DNA of 64,000 nucleotides from Chenopodium formosanum (lineage: Eukaryota > Streptophyta > Magnoliopsida > Caryophyllales > Amaranthaceae). Shown here one piece after another: positions 25,823 to 37,144 of the stretch. The notes beneath the pieces were generated by a model. That model had not been told where the DNA came from. It was given only the letters and a program-made list of their open reading frames with translations, and searched no databases. Where the stretch lies: positions 15,008,379 to 15,072,378 of the forward strand of contig CM044880.1 of NCBI GenBank assembly GCA_024500155.1. The letters run 5' to 3'. The first letter of the stretch is position 1; each line of letters opens with the position of its first letter. A program made the translations under genes and the position numbers.

Positions 25823-25985
25823 CGGGTTCAACTTAATTTCAGTTCAGTTCACTTCACTTCAATTAAGCTCCTAATCTTCTTTTCTCATAAAATATTTTTC
25901 AACTCTATTCAGTTCAATTCAGCTCCAATCAGTTCAGTTCAGTTAAGTTCAGTTCACTTCACTTCAGTAAATGTGAACATACCCT
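25823..25985 (-). repeat. CTGAAC-type MITE, copy 9
   Basis: Reverse orientation, rich in CAGTTCAGTTCAG, with the core read as CTTCTTTTCTCATAAA. Its outer ends are less well kept. Confidence 0.65.
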
Positions 25986-27890
25986 GACTATAAATAAACA
26001 CAACCTAAATTTAATAGGCGTAACATACTAGCTTAATTTGGAAATAACACTAGTTCTATTAACCATGTGTAACTTTCAAATCAATTAACATATTCAATTT
26101 CACAAATAATAGATAATCACAAGCTTGAATGTTTAATTTCATATTCAGTACAAAATGATCCAATTCACATCAATTTGGTTACTCAATAACATAATTAATT
26201 TATTAATACGTTTATGATTTATGGACGCGTAAACAAAACTTATTTGTATTTAGGATCTTATAAATATATATTAGAGTTTTGATCAAATTTGGACTAACAG
26301 TCGTCTTATTCTCCCTCCGATTTTGATAAGTGTTTATTGATAGCTGTTAGTAGCAATTGACATTTATCAAAGTATCAAATAAACTTGATATGCGTGCCAA
26401 AAATATCCTTTTGTTACATTTCGTGAATTATAGTTATTAGTTAATACGTAGTATGATTTGCAGTAGATGAGATTTCTATTATAAAGTTTATAATATGTAC
26501 TTTATTTATTTCATGAGAAATGAAAGTTTTTTTACTTTTGCACTAGTCAAATACTAAATTTAACTTTAAATCTATACTAATATATTAAAATATCTAATAA
26601 TAAAATAAATATAATTGTTAGGTTAGTTTCTAAATATATTATCCAAACATTAATTTTTTATAATTTTTACATATTACTGAACTCTAGTACATATAAATAA
26701 ACACCTCAAGTGTAAAATTAGACATTAACAAACGCATAGGTCAATCTCCTGTTACACATATTTAGATACAAAAAAAGTATATACACATAGTTTAACATTA
26801 TATCATACGGAGTAGTATACAATATATATAGTAGCATAAGACCGTTTAAATTACATTTATCTTTGCAATAACATTCTAGTAATAATATATCGGAGTAATG
26901 ATAATGAGATGTGCTAGTTTGGTCGACCAACCATCTAGCTAGTCGAGCAAGACAATGTTTACTTTTGGTGCGAACTATGCTTCAATTTGTGAATGCATAA
27001 AGTTAACTTGTGCTTCTCATTGTGGTCATTATACACGACATGATTTGGAAAGATTTTCGTGAAAATGATGATATATTAAACATTGACTACTGTATAATAG
27101 AAACCTATATATCAACTGCTAATATAAATTGATTAATGAAGTTCCAAAATTCAAATCGTGCAATGAATCATCATCACTGACTATACACTTCCATAATCCA
27201 TATCATTATATCAATTGATGACTACATGCATAAGTTATTACTTGCTTTATTTGAACTTTTTATTATACTATTTATTTACCTTATTTTGACTAATGTTTGT
27301 GAATAATTATACATAAGGAAAAATATAGTCTTGTGGGTACTTAGCTTATTGGAATCGTCTCAATGTATAAATTATTAATATTCAATTGTTATAATTTATA
27401 TTTGTTGATAATTTCATCGACATACGTGTCCAGGAGAGATGAAGCAAGTATTAAAATACGGAGGAAGTAGTACATTTATTCATGTGCTCGTACTTATATT
27501 AACAATAATTGACTATTTGCTAATGCATTATATAATGATCGCACAAAGAAAGAGAAGTCTTTCGTTCAATTTGCTCTCTTGACCTGAAAATTATAGTTTT
27601 TTTTTCTCTAAAATCTAAGGTGTGGTGTAGTTTGATCTGATATGATGTAAATCATTTTAATTTGATTTGATTTTCTCTTAGCTTGATTAAACTTTGGAAG
27701 TATATAACATAAAACTTTATCTTATACTTCATTAAAATTAAAGATACTATGCATTTTTTATTTATTTTGTATCAAGTATGAACATATAACCGTTCCTAAT
27801 CACTCCTTTTGAAATAACATTTGCTCTTTTCTTCTTGACTTCTTGACAAGAAGTCAAGAATAAAATGAAACAAGGTGATAATTGAAGTAT
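25986..27890. other. No gene seen
   Basis: AT-rich spacer. Isolated MITE-end remnants (CTCCCTCCG near 26311, CGGAGGAAGTAGTA near 27461) are present, without a paired end I can define. Confidence 0.65.
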
Positions 27891-27895
27891 TGAAC

Positions 27896-28343
27896 TGTTT
27901 CTGCAAGGATCCGACAACCCAGTCCCGAAAGTTCAAAGCCCGAGTATGCAACCCGTTAAGCTCCTATCGGCCAGCAGAGAACCTATACAAAGAGAAAGGA
28001 TTAGCTAACCCTGGGGTAACCCAGGGATAACCACTCCGATGACAAAGTCAGACCGTGTTAAAGAAAGAGAAATTAGAGAGAAAGAAAGAAAGAGAGAGAG
28101 TGTAATTAATTCTTACCATTAATGAGGTTTAACCTACTATTTATAATAATAAATATCAAGACATGTGGCTTCAAAGCATGCAAAGCCTTTCTTGCCAAGT
28201 GTCAAGCTATTGTTGCCACGTGCCGAATACCGACAGGCCGATATGTCTGCTTTATCAAACATATCAGCCTATTTATCAGCTCTACTGGGTTCAGATCCAT
28301 ATTTACGAAAGATGTCAGCCCGTTTCACATATCTTCCCATACA
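27896..28343 (-). repeat. 3' LTR of the Tat element
   Basis: 448 bp, collinear with 41218-41672. Carries the same TATAAATAG on the minus strand. Confidence 0.9.
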
Positions 28344-28362
28344 ACTAGCCCCCCAAGTGAGG
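28344..28362 (-). other. Polypurine tract of the Tat element
   Basis: Directly inside the 3' LTR the minus strand reads CTCACTTGGGGGGCTAGT, a purine tract ending at the LTR boundary. The same CACTTGGGGGG string recurs in each minisatellite unit. Confidence 0.75.
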
Positions 28363-28590
28363 ACGTTCGATCATAGGTCGACGTTCTCACTTTAAGAAAT
28401 TGAATAAAAATTAATTTTTATTTTCGTTATGATATGTTCAGGCTTTCCATTTCTTGCACTTTGTCGAGCATTTTACAGAGATTATGCAGTGCAATGTTTA
28501 GGATGACTTCTTGGAGTTTGCAATTTAATATTTTATTGTGATTCCTTGGTATGTATATTGTTAACGTGATATTTAAATTTTGCGGAAAAA
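28363..28590. other. Tat 3' region between polypurine tract and minisatellite
   Basis: AT-rich non-coding sequence; no feature recognised. Confidence 0.6.
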
Positions 28591-29610
28591 ACTCTGTTCC
28601 CCCCCCCCAAAGTGACCTTGTGTGCCGTAAGCAGACAACGTCTACTTTAGAAAAGAAAAAAAAAAACTGGAAGCGGAAAAAAAAAAACTCCGTTTTCCCC
28701 CCAAGTGACCTTGTGTGCCGTAAGCAGACAAGGTCTACTTTAGAAAAGAAAAATCAGGGAGTGGAAAAAACTCCGTTTTCCCCCCAAGTGACCTTGTGTG
28801 CCGTAAGCAGACAAGGTCTACTTTAGAAAAGAAAAAACTGGAAGCGGAAAAAAACTCCATTTTCCCCCCAAGTGACCTTGTGTGCCGTAAGCAGACAAGG
28901 TCTACTCTAGAAAAGAAAGAAGATTGGGAGCGGAAAAAACTCCGTTTTCCCCCCCAAGTGACCTTGTGTGCCGTAAGCAGACAAGGTCTACTCTAGAAAA
29001 GAAAGAAGACTGGGAGCGGAAAAAACTCCGTTTTCCCCCCCAAGTGACCTTGTGTGCCGTAAGCAGACAAGGTCTACTTTAGAAAAGAAAAAATTGGAAG
29101 CGAAAAAAAAAACTCGTTTTCCCCCCCAAGTGACCTTGTGTGTCGTAAGCAGACAAGGTCTACTTTAGAAAAGAAAAAATTGGGAGCGGAAAAAACTCCA
29201 TTTTCCCCCCAAGTGACCTTGTGTGCCGTAAGCAGATAAGGTCTACTCTAGAAAAGAAAGAAGACTGGGAGCGGAAAAAACTCCGTTTTCCCCCCAAGTG
29301 ACCTTGTGTGCCGTAAGCAGACAAGGTCTACTTTAGAAAAGAAAAAATTGGAAGCGGAAATAAATACTCCGTTTTCCCCCCCAAGTGACCTTGTGTGCCG
29401 TAAGCAGACAAGGTCTACTTTAGAAAAAGAAAAAATTGGGAGTGGAAATAAAAACTCCGTTTTGCCCCCCAAGTGACCTTGTGTGCCATAAGCAGACAAG
29501 GTCTACTTTAGAAAAAGAAAAAATTGGGAGCGGAAAAAACTCCGTTCCCCCCCCCTAATTGACCTTGAATTGTGTGCCGTTAGCAGACAAGGTCATTTAT
29601 ATAAGGCATT
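28591..29610 (+). repeat. Twelve-unit minisatellite of about 86 bp in the Tat 3' region
   Basis: Core AAGTGACCTTGTGTGCCGTA starts at about 28611, 28703, 28786, 28870, 28956, 29042, 29128, 29211, 29296, 29383, 29471 and, diverged, 29556. Each unit has a C6-C9 run followed by AAGTGA, an imperfect inverted repeat GACCTTGT..ACAAGGTC separated by about 13 bp, and a purine-rich TTTAGAAAAGAAAAAA segment. The apparent open frames here are by-products of the repeat. Confidence 0.95.
29596..29605 (+). promoter_or_regulatory. Possible TATA box for the antisense gene
   Basis: TTTATATAAG lies just after the minisatellite and about 510 bp before the antisense ATG, on the plus strand. Assigned by position only. 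Confidence 0.35.
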
Positions 29611-30113
29611 CAGAAAATGAATTGTTTATTAGAAAAAATAGCGGAAAATGCATATTGAGGACAAACACTTGTCATTAATCCGTCGACCAGTTATTTTAAT
29701 TTTAAATTTTTTTAAACCGTTAGATTTCTGACACGGTTGTCACGTCAACCGTTTTTTTTAATTATATACTTATTATTTTTTATTAAAAAACAACTTTTCC
29801 TCTTCACCTCACATACTTTCCCTGCCATTTTTCGAAATAAATAAAAAAAAGGAAAAGTTCTTGAGAAAGCATTTCGACAAAAGGGTTCACGATTAGTGTA
29901 ATTTCCTAGCAATCGCCTGTCCTCTGCATTTGTTTTATCAGCATAATCGAATCGTTGAAGCGTTTCGTTGTTGGCGAATAGTTTAAGGTATTCACAAAAC
30001 TCTGATTTCGATTGATTGATTTTGATTTGATTTTGATTTTTTTTTTAAAGTCAAATTTGCATGTTTTAAATTTTGTTTTTCTTTCACTTTCAAGTTTATA
30101 AACCAAGAACTAG
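29611..30113. other. Leader region of the antisense gene
   Basis: AT-rich sequence between the minisatellite and the antisense ATG with T and A runs; no coding sequence recognised. Confidence 0.55.
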
Positions 30114-33103
30114 ATGTCCAACAGTAATACTGAAGAAGAACAACCTACCCTTAATACTGCTAGGCGCCGACTTATTAGACAATCCTTAGGAAAAGACCTT
30201 GGTCGAACCGGAGAGACCACTTCTTCCCTTTCTGACAACATTGACGACCCCTTTCAGCCGTTATCTATAGAAGAACAAAAGAAAGCCTTTTACCGCCATA
30301 AATTATTAGCCGAGTGTGAAAAAGCAAACCGTCCTGTTAACCTTAACATACCGGAAGATACTGAAATCCTTGAGGTTGAACCGGTTAGTATTCGTTATCA
30401 TTTGAGGAGTTTTGCTAATACCCAATTTGATCAATACGGCTCAAACGTGGGGCATATAGGTATAAATACTATGCCAAGAGTTAAGCGTACCAGCTATCAG
30501 CCCGAAGTTGCTGCTCGTGATGCTTCTGAAGAGGCCGAGTCAAGCAAGAAAGCCGGGCAAGGTTAGGTTGCAAGCTCTTCCGAGTCTGACGACATGGAAT
30601 CCCCTCTAAATCCTGAGAGAAACTAGCCGTCTCCCGTTCATGAATCAGTTGTTAACTCAGTTCTTGGCGATGATGATACCCAAGAAGAAAGTGTAAATGC
30701 TGATAGTAAGGATGACATAATTGACATGATGGCAGAAATCATTCAAGAAGAGAGTCTTAATGAAGGATATAATTCTGAGACCGATGGGGCTGAATTTCGG
30801 CAACCTCTTGTTTTAGCAGCTAAAGGTAAAGTCGCCGAAGCCAAGATAAGCGACAAGTTTAGGCAGACGACTTTGGAGAAGGATTATTGCCAGTGCGCCA
30901 AGCAGTTTTATAAACTTCCAGATGGGTATGATCTTTGTCTTCCTCCTTCTGGATCCTCATTGCTAGACTGTCCTATTGGCCACGTTGCTATTTACCTTAA
31001 GAATTTTGATTTCGGCCTTCGGTTCCCTCTTCATCCCTTTGTGGCCAAAATTCTGAAGGCTTGGAACGTTTGTCTTGTACAGCTAACCCCTCCCACCATC
31101 CGTGCCGTTATTGGCCTTATTTGGGTTTTGCTGCATAGAAATTATCCGCTAACCCTCAATGCATTCAGGCGGCTGTTAAATCTAAAGAGAGATGGCCAAT
31201 CGGATGGGTGGTGGTCTTTGTATACCCAGCCTCACAAATATACTGTTCACCCTAAGTTATCAAGTTGTAAAGGGTGGAAAGACAAGTTCTTTTTCATGTC
31301 AGTTCCTGATGATTTCCCACTAGGAGGACATTCTTTCGGCCCCATCCAAGGTTTGAATCTATTCCCGAGAGAAATCTTGGCAAACACGAGCGTAGGGCCG
31401 TCAATCATTTTGACATTATCGAATCTGATAATGGTGAAGGCCGAGTTTGTATTATTCCTAAGGTGTGGGTGCCGAATGCAGGATATATTCTCGGCAACGC
31501 CCCTTTATCTCACGTTGGTCTTTGCTGGACCGACCGTTATGGTATTAACTCATTTACCGATTTTTTTTTTAAAAGATTAACTCTTTCTACTATGTTGTTT
31601 TCCCGTTAAGTTTTTTTTATATATATTTACAATGAGATTTTGATATTACGTATATTGTACCTTCAGGTGTTGACAAGTTGGATAATAAATTGCTCGGGCT
31701 CTCTACTGACGACAAGAGGGTTATCAGGCGTTGTCCTAAAGCTACTAAGCCTCTTCACGACACCCTTGTTACTCATTGTAGCCGCGCTCCAACCATCAGT
31801 GCTAAGAGAAAAGCTGAGAACATGGCCGATGAAAATGCCAAAAAGAGGAAGGTAGCCTCTCTTGCTAATCGGCGGGGTGGCTTTCTCAGGTCTGGTATTA
31901 CTCGGTAACCTGAAGATCAAGGTAAAAAGAATCAAGCCGAGAACAAGGAAAAACCTCCTTCTCCAAGGGTTCAGGTGAAAACAGTTGTTCAAAGCTCTGA
32001 ACCAATCATCAAAAAGGTGATTGATGGTATTGATGTTGAAGATCTCACCAACACAGAATCTCCCACCCCAACTCAGCCTAACATACCCAACCAACCAACT
32101 GCCCATACCGTTACCACTACTGCCGGTGGTTCCGACACTAGCGCCCCTGGTCTCATCTATCAATCCAACCAGTGGATCAAGCGTCCCAATGAGAGGATAC
32201 CAGAGGTTGTTCTCAGAGGATTCTCTGTCCCTTCCGGCCACTATGGGGACAGATAGCAACCTGCCATTGTCGCATGCCGGAACGAGTCGATGATCCCTGA
32301 TGACCCTATGCTAGGCGGGACCCTTGGTAACCGACTTCTGAGCAACTTGACCCTCCCAATGTATAGGCCTGCTGGCGTCATCGGTCCTTTGGCTGCTATG
32401 CACATGCATAACATGATGAAGGTTATCACCCTTTAGTAACTTAATATAGTTTTTATATAACCGTAATCTTCATTATACTTTAATGTTTTCATTTTTCTGT
32501 TTTCATTATTAACTTTTTATCTTTATTATTACATAGGTTGTTATGTCTTCCACTGATCTTGTTGAGATGTACCGCTATTACCAAGAACAGCATCATCAAG
32601 CCTCTGCTAGCCAAAACGCACTTCAAACGGCCCTAGATAATGCTGATAAGGCTCTGCAGAATTTAAAGGAAGCAAAAGAGAGAGACAATCTTGAGATGTC
32701 ATCTCTCAGGGATAAAGCCTCTAAGGTTGGGGGTCTTGAGTTGGAAATTCAACAACTAAAGACCCAAATTGCTGAGAAGAACAAGGTTATCAGCCGCATT
32801 CCTACCCTTGAGAAGGATCTTGATGCCGCTAAGGTTTCCATTCATGATCTTGAAGAAAAAGTTCAGAAGTTGGAGGCAGATAAGCCTGGAATCCGGCAAA
32901 GGGCAGTTAACCGCTTTCTAACATCTCAGGAGTTCTACACACGGCTTCAGAACCGTTTTGATGGGGGATGGACTGCTGCTCAAAGATGCATTGCCCACGC
33001 TGCCGGCTGGAAGAAAGAGGATTGGATCACTGTTGAAAAGGCCTTTAATGAAGAAGCTTACAAGATTCCTTCTGGTTTTGAGGAACAAGAGTTTGTAGAC
33101 TAG
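30114..33103 (+). pseudogene. Antisense gene of the Tat element: gypsy-type transposase/mobile domain plus coiled coil, three exons
   Basis: Runs opposite to gag-pol. Exon 1 30114-31541, intron 31542-31666, exon 2 31667-32421, intron 32422-32536, exon 3 32537-33103. Both introns are short, AT-rich, GT..AG and join in frame. Exon 1 has an acidic N-terminus, then a domain with LPPSGSS, LDCPIGHVAIYL and GLRFPLHPFVAKIL that fits the Pfam family of putative gypsy-type transposon proteins (related to plant mobile domains). Exon 2 has a basic AKKRKV (31837-31854), NLS-like. Exon 3 is a long coiled coil followed by a helical tail. Lesions: TAG at 30564-30566 and about 30624, a frameshift near 31345, TAA at 31906-31908, TAG at 32254-32256. 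Function unknown. Antisense ORFs of this sort are known from Tat-lineage elements. Confidence 0.82.
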
Positions 33104-34077
33104 GACCTTTTCAACCTGGCTCTAGATGATGATGAAGGCGTTTCAAATCCCAGCATCTTAGATTCCTCAGCTCCTTGAAATACACAAGCTTAAAGGGGCG
33201 GGCAGTCATCACCGACATCCTCTTGCGGGTCTTGTGTAGTCGGGCCTTATCAGCTTTGATTTAAAACATGGAATTACTTATTTTTGTTTGACTCTTTATC
33301 TACAATGCTGCTATATCGGCATATGCCCTTTTTTGTGGTGATGCCTGTCGATTGTTATCTCTAGCTGTTGTGAACATTCCATATCCGCTTGAACATGTCG
33401 TACCTATTGTCAATCTTTTCGTTAATTGACATTCTTAATCGATGTTCTTAACATGTCATATACTTTTATATCTGTAGCATCCTCTTTAAGTTGTTTTATC
33501 AACTATATCATCTTTTCTAGTTTTCAACCATTGCTTCAATCACGATATTTAGTTTTTAACTATTTTTTTATGACAACCCGATTTTATTACTATCGGTAAC
33601 TTTACTAGAATACAAAACATAAACTTATGTGCTAAAAATAATTCAAGCATAAACCTATGCACATATACGCATTATTTACTATTCTACCCCCACAGTGTAT
33701 ATGGTTGAGAAACAATTATATACACTGTTTGTTGGTTCATTGTACAGCCTTGATCACTTACTGCGCTATATTTGTAGCCAGTGAAGTATCCTCTCGGCGA
33801 TCGTACTCAAAGCTATGCTTCAATTCAGCATATACTTCAATCGATTTAACCGATATTATACATTGAACCAACAACCTCGTGAACCAATGTTTATAACTGA
33901 TCAGGCTATAAGCGCATTGACTTCACGGAAGTGGTTTTTAGCTGTCCATCCTACATAACGGTGGTATGTTAAGTAGAGGATGCCTATAACGTGACAATTT
34001 TTCTTTGAAATTGCGTGCATTTATTGCTGATACTTTGCAGAATACATAATATTACTTATCTTTCTATTTAAAATATA
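33104..34077. other. Convergent spacer between antisense gene and integrase
   Basis: About 975 bp where the two opposite-strand transcription units of the Tat element converge. No coding sequence recognised; presumably holds the 3' UTR of the antisense gene. Confidence 0.55.
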
Positions 34078-34342
34078 TTATGCAAAATATTTCTTTAACA
34101 CAGCTGTGTTCCAAACATTTTTTAACGGCTTTCCATCCATTGTTTCTAGGAAATATGAACCCTGCATTACCATATCTCTAATACGGTAAGGTCCTTCCCA
34201 ATTTGCCGTCAACTTTCCATCTTCATTCCCTTTTCCTGTCGCAGTTGTTCTTCGCAATACAAGATCTCCTACCGTAAGAGGCCGGTGATTGACGCGCTTA
34301 TTATAAGCCCTTGTCATTCTATTCTTATAAGCGGCTGACTTA

Positions 34343-35575
34343 CACTACAAAATTAAGTCAATATAGCATCAACTAAAATTTGTTGCTATTCATCAAAAAT
34401 TCGTTGCCAACTCTATTTAGCAACGAGTTGGAAACGAAAATTTGTTGTTGCTAAAAGGCTTGTTGCCATGGGATTTTGGCTACCAGTTGCAAAGCAATTT
34501 TGTTGCAACATTGCATCCATTTAAATACAGTTTCCATGATGATTGCTGTTTTTGGTGCATTCGTTGCCAACTTTGGCAACAGATTACCATTGGTCGTTGC
34601 TAAAATTAGCAACAAATTATTAATATTAGTTCCTAAAATAGCAACAAATTATTAATTTTGGTTCCTAAAAATAGCAACAAATTATTAAAGTTGGTTCATA
34701 AAAATAGCAACAAATCATAAATATTTGTTGCTATCAACACTACGAGACAAAAACCTAAACCCTATTAGCAATTCGGTTCAACCCGATCCCGGTCTTTACC
34801 AATCTGAAATCTCACTCAGGTCAGGTCAACTTGGCTTGACTTTGCAAGTAAGGCTCTTTGAATTCCCTGTCTCATGAATTGCAATTGGTAGGAGTCGAAC
34901 TTGTGACCTCAAAGTCACATGGTGAATCTCTTACCAACTATACAAAGTTCTATTTGTTTACTTCTATACATATAATTTATAATAAGTGAACGAAATATTA
35001 GAGACGAAATTTAAAAATTTGTCTCTAAATTAGAGACAAAATCAAAAATCCGTCTTTAAATTAGAGACGAAATTGCAATCCGTCTCTATTTGATGTCATT
35101 ATAGCAACAAATTATAAGAAGAATGTCTTCTAATAATTTTATACACAATAGCAAAAACTGACCTACATATAAATTAACAACAACATGTAACACAACTTGT
35201 TTCCAATGGCAACTAATAAAAAAATACGTTACCATCTAGCAACAAAAGTTTAGACGACTTGTTTCTAATGACAACAATTCAGAAATTCATTGCCTTTGTT
35301 TGTTTTTAAATCAATACAAATAAAATATTTGTTGTTATAGTTTGTTACTACATGGCAACAAGAGAAAAATATGATGCCATCTAGTAACAACTACTAAGAA
35401 AATTTGTTTTAAATAGCAACAAATAAAAAACATGTAGCCATTAATTATTAAAAAACTTAAGCATAAAATGTCGCTTTTAATTAGGCAATGAAAAAAATAT
35501 ATTCTTTGCTATTTAGCAACGTTTAAAAAATCTGTTGTCAAACTTAGTTGCTAAAAAGCATTAATTTTTGTAGTG
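34343..35575. mobile_element. Non-autonomous CACTA element in Tat integrase
   Basis: 1233 bp with CACTACAAAATT at the left, AATTTTTGTAGTG at the right and a TTA target duplication (34340-34342, 35576-35578), as in CMC/EnSpm elements. The interior is full of subterminal-type repeats TAGCAACAAAT/TTTGTTGCT and GAGACGAAAT, with no transposase. Confidence 0.9.
34886..34945 (-). repeat. tRNA-like SINE module inside the CACTA element
   Basis: Minus strand: A-box-like TATAGTTGGTAA (34931-34942) and B box GTTCGACTCC (34891-34900) with about 30-bp spacing. Degenerate cloverleaf; not a tRNA gene. Confidence 0.5.
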
Positions 35576-37023
35576 TTAAATGCTGCTTTTTCACGCACTT
35601 CTGGTAGGAAATCTAACTGTTGCCGTAATAAAAGATCATTTTGTTCTTCACAATAGTGTTGGATTCTAAATGTTGGCAACCCTACCTCTGCCGGCACTAC
35701 CGCTTCTGTTCCAAAAACCAACGTGAAAGGAGATTCACCTGTTGCTTCTTTGGCCGTTGTTCTATTAACCCACAATATTTCTGGCACCAAGTTAGCCCAT
35801 AACCCTTTTGCATCTTCTATCTTCTTTTTAATTGCCGTTATGATTTGCTTATTTGCTGCTTCCGCCTGTCCATTCGATTGCGGATGGCATACCGTCGCAT
35901 ATGCAAACTTGACCTTGTACATTGACAAAAGCTCTTTCACTGGCTTACAATCAAACTGAGACCCATGGTCAAAAACCATGGCCATCGACAACCCAAACCT
36001 CGTGAAAATGTTTTTCCAAATGTAATTTTTAACCTCCGCTGCTGTTATCTTCGCTACCGGCTCAGCTTCTATCCACTTTGTGAAATAATCAATAGCCACC
36101 AATAAAAATCTCCTACCGCATGTTGCTGATGGAAACGACCCTACTATATCCATTCCCCATTGCGCGAAAGGAACCAAATTCAGTATTGGTGTTAAATCGT
36201 TTGGCGGTAGATTGATAGCTGGCGCGAACTTCTGGCACTTTTCACACGCTCTCACATACCGAATCGCATCTTCATTCATAGTCGGCCAGTAATAGCCTCT
36301 CCTCATTGCTTCTCTTGATAGAACTCTGGGCCCGAGGTGGTTGCCACATGTACCTTCGTGTATTTCCTCAATTAACTTTTTCGACTCAAGGTCATTTATA
36401 CATCTCATCAATGGTAATGAAAAGCTTCTTTTATACAACTGCCCTTGATGCATAATGAACCATACAATATCCTTTCGTAACTTCCGTGATTCTCCTTTAT
36501 CTACTGGCAACACCCCATGTATGAGATATGCCAATATATTATCGTACCATTGGGTGGCTCTATTAACAAAAAATACTTGTTCTGGTGCTTCATCTATACT
36601 CTTCTTACTCAAAACTTCAACCATCACAGTTCTTTCTAAGTTATTGAAACTTGAACTGGCCAATCTTGCCAAAGCATCTGCTTGCGCATTTTGGGCTCTC
36701 GGCACAAGCTTTATTTCAAAGTACTGCAGTTGTGCCGTCAGTTGATTCATCTTTTCCAGGTATTTGATCATTGTTGATTCTCGTGTCTCATATTCTCCAT
36801 TGTATTGACTTGACACAAGTTGGGAATCAGTTGTCAGAATTAAACGTTTTGCCTCAGTCGCAATGGATAACTGACTTCCTGCCACTGCTGCTTCGTACTC
36901 AGCTTCATTGTTGGTTGCCTTGAATTTAAATTTAATTGCATATTCAAAGACCTGTCCATCTGGATCCGTTACAACTATTCCTGCCCCTAATCTTATTGAT
37001 GTTGCGGATCCATCCACAGAGAC

Positions 37024-37144
37024 CTGTGACGTTATAAATTGACAACAATAAATATGTCATATATTAAATATGTACTTGATTACTCAAAATAAAAAAGGAA
37101 AAACTTTATTAAACTTTAGACATCAAGTTACAAACTATTGAAAC
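37024..37144 (-). other. Apparent intron between the two RNase H domains
   Basis: 121 bp beginning GTTTCAATAG and ending ATAACGTCACAG on the minus strand, AT-rich and stop-filled. Both flanks are open, and the join is phase 0 between CAG and GTC, giving the expected junction between the first RNase H and the archaeal-type RNase H (VSVDGSA). Either a genuine intron or a small insertion that mimics one. Confidence 0.65.

Larger units (their letters stand above)
34078..37023 (-). pseudogene. Tat archaeal-type RNase H and integrase, split by CACTA element
   Basis: Opens with VDGSAT and NNEAEYEA plus TTDSQL and ADALARLAS, the second (archaeal-type) RNase H diagnostic of Tat elements. Integrase follows: zinc-binding HEGTCGNHLG..CEKCQ, then the catalytic core with MDIVGS, VFDHGSQFD and the Glu in QAEAANK. 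The frame is open from 37023 to 35579 and resumes at 34342-34078 (TRAYNKRV..LKKYF) on the far side of a 1233-bp CACTA element. Flanking frames agree once the element and one TTA duplicate are discounted. The Asn to His change next to the second catalytic Asp is unusual. Confidence 0.9.

Noticed and set aside
28551..29499. Open frames of 66-91 codons repeated across the minisatellite
   Set aside because: They are the 86-bp unit read through; a repeat product, not a gene.
30114..30566. A stand-alone 150-codon gene
   Set aside because: Same frame continues past the TAG into the mobile-domain part, so it is the first piece of the broken antisense gene.
31663..32259. 198-codon minus-strand open frame
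   Set aside because: Shadow opposite exon 2 of the antisense gene; no recognisable domain.
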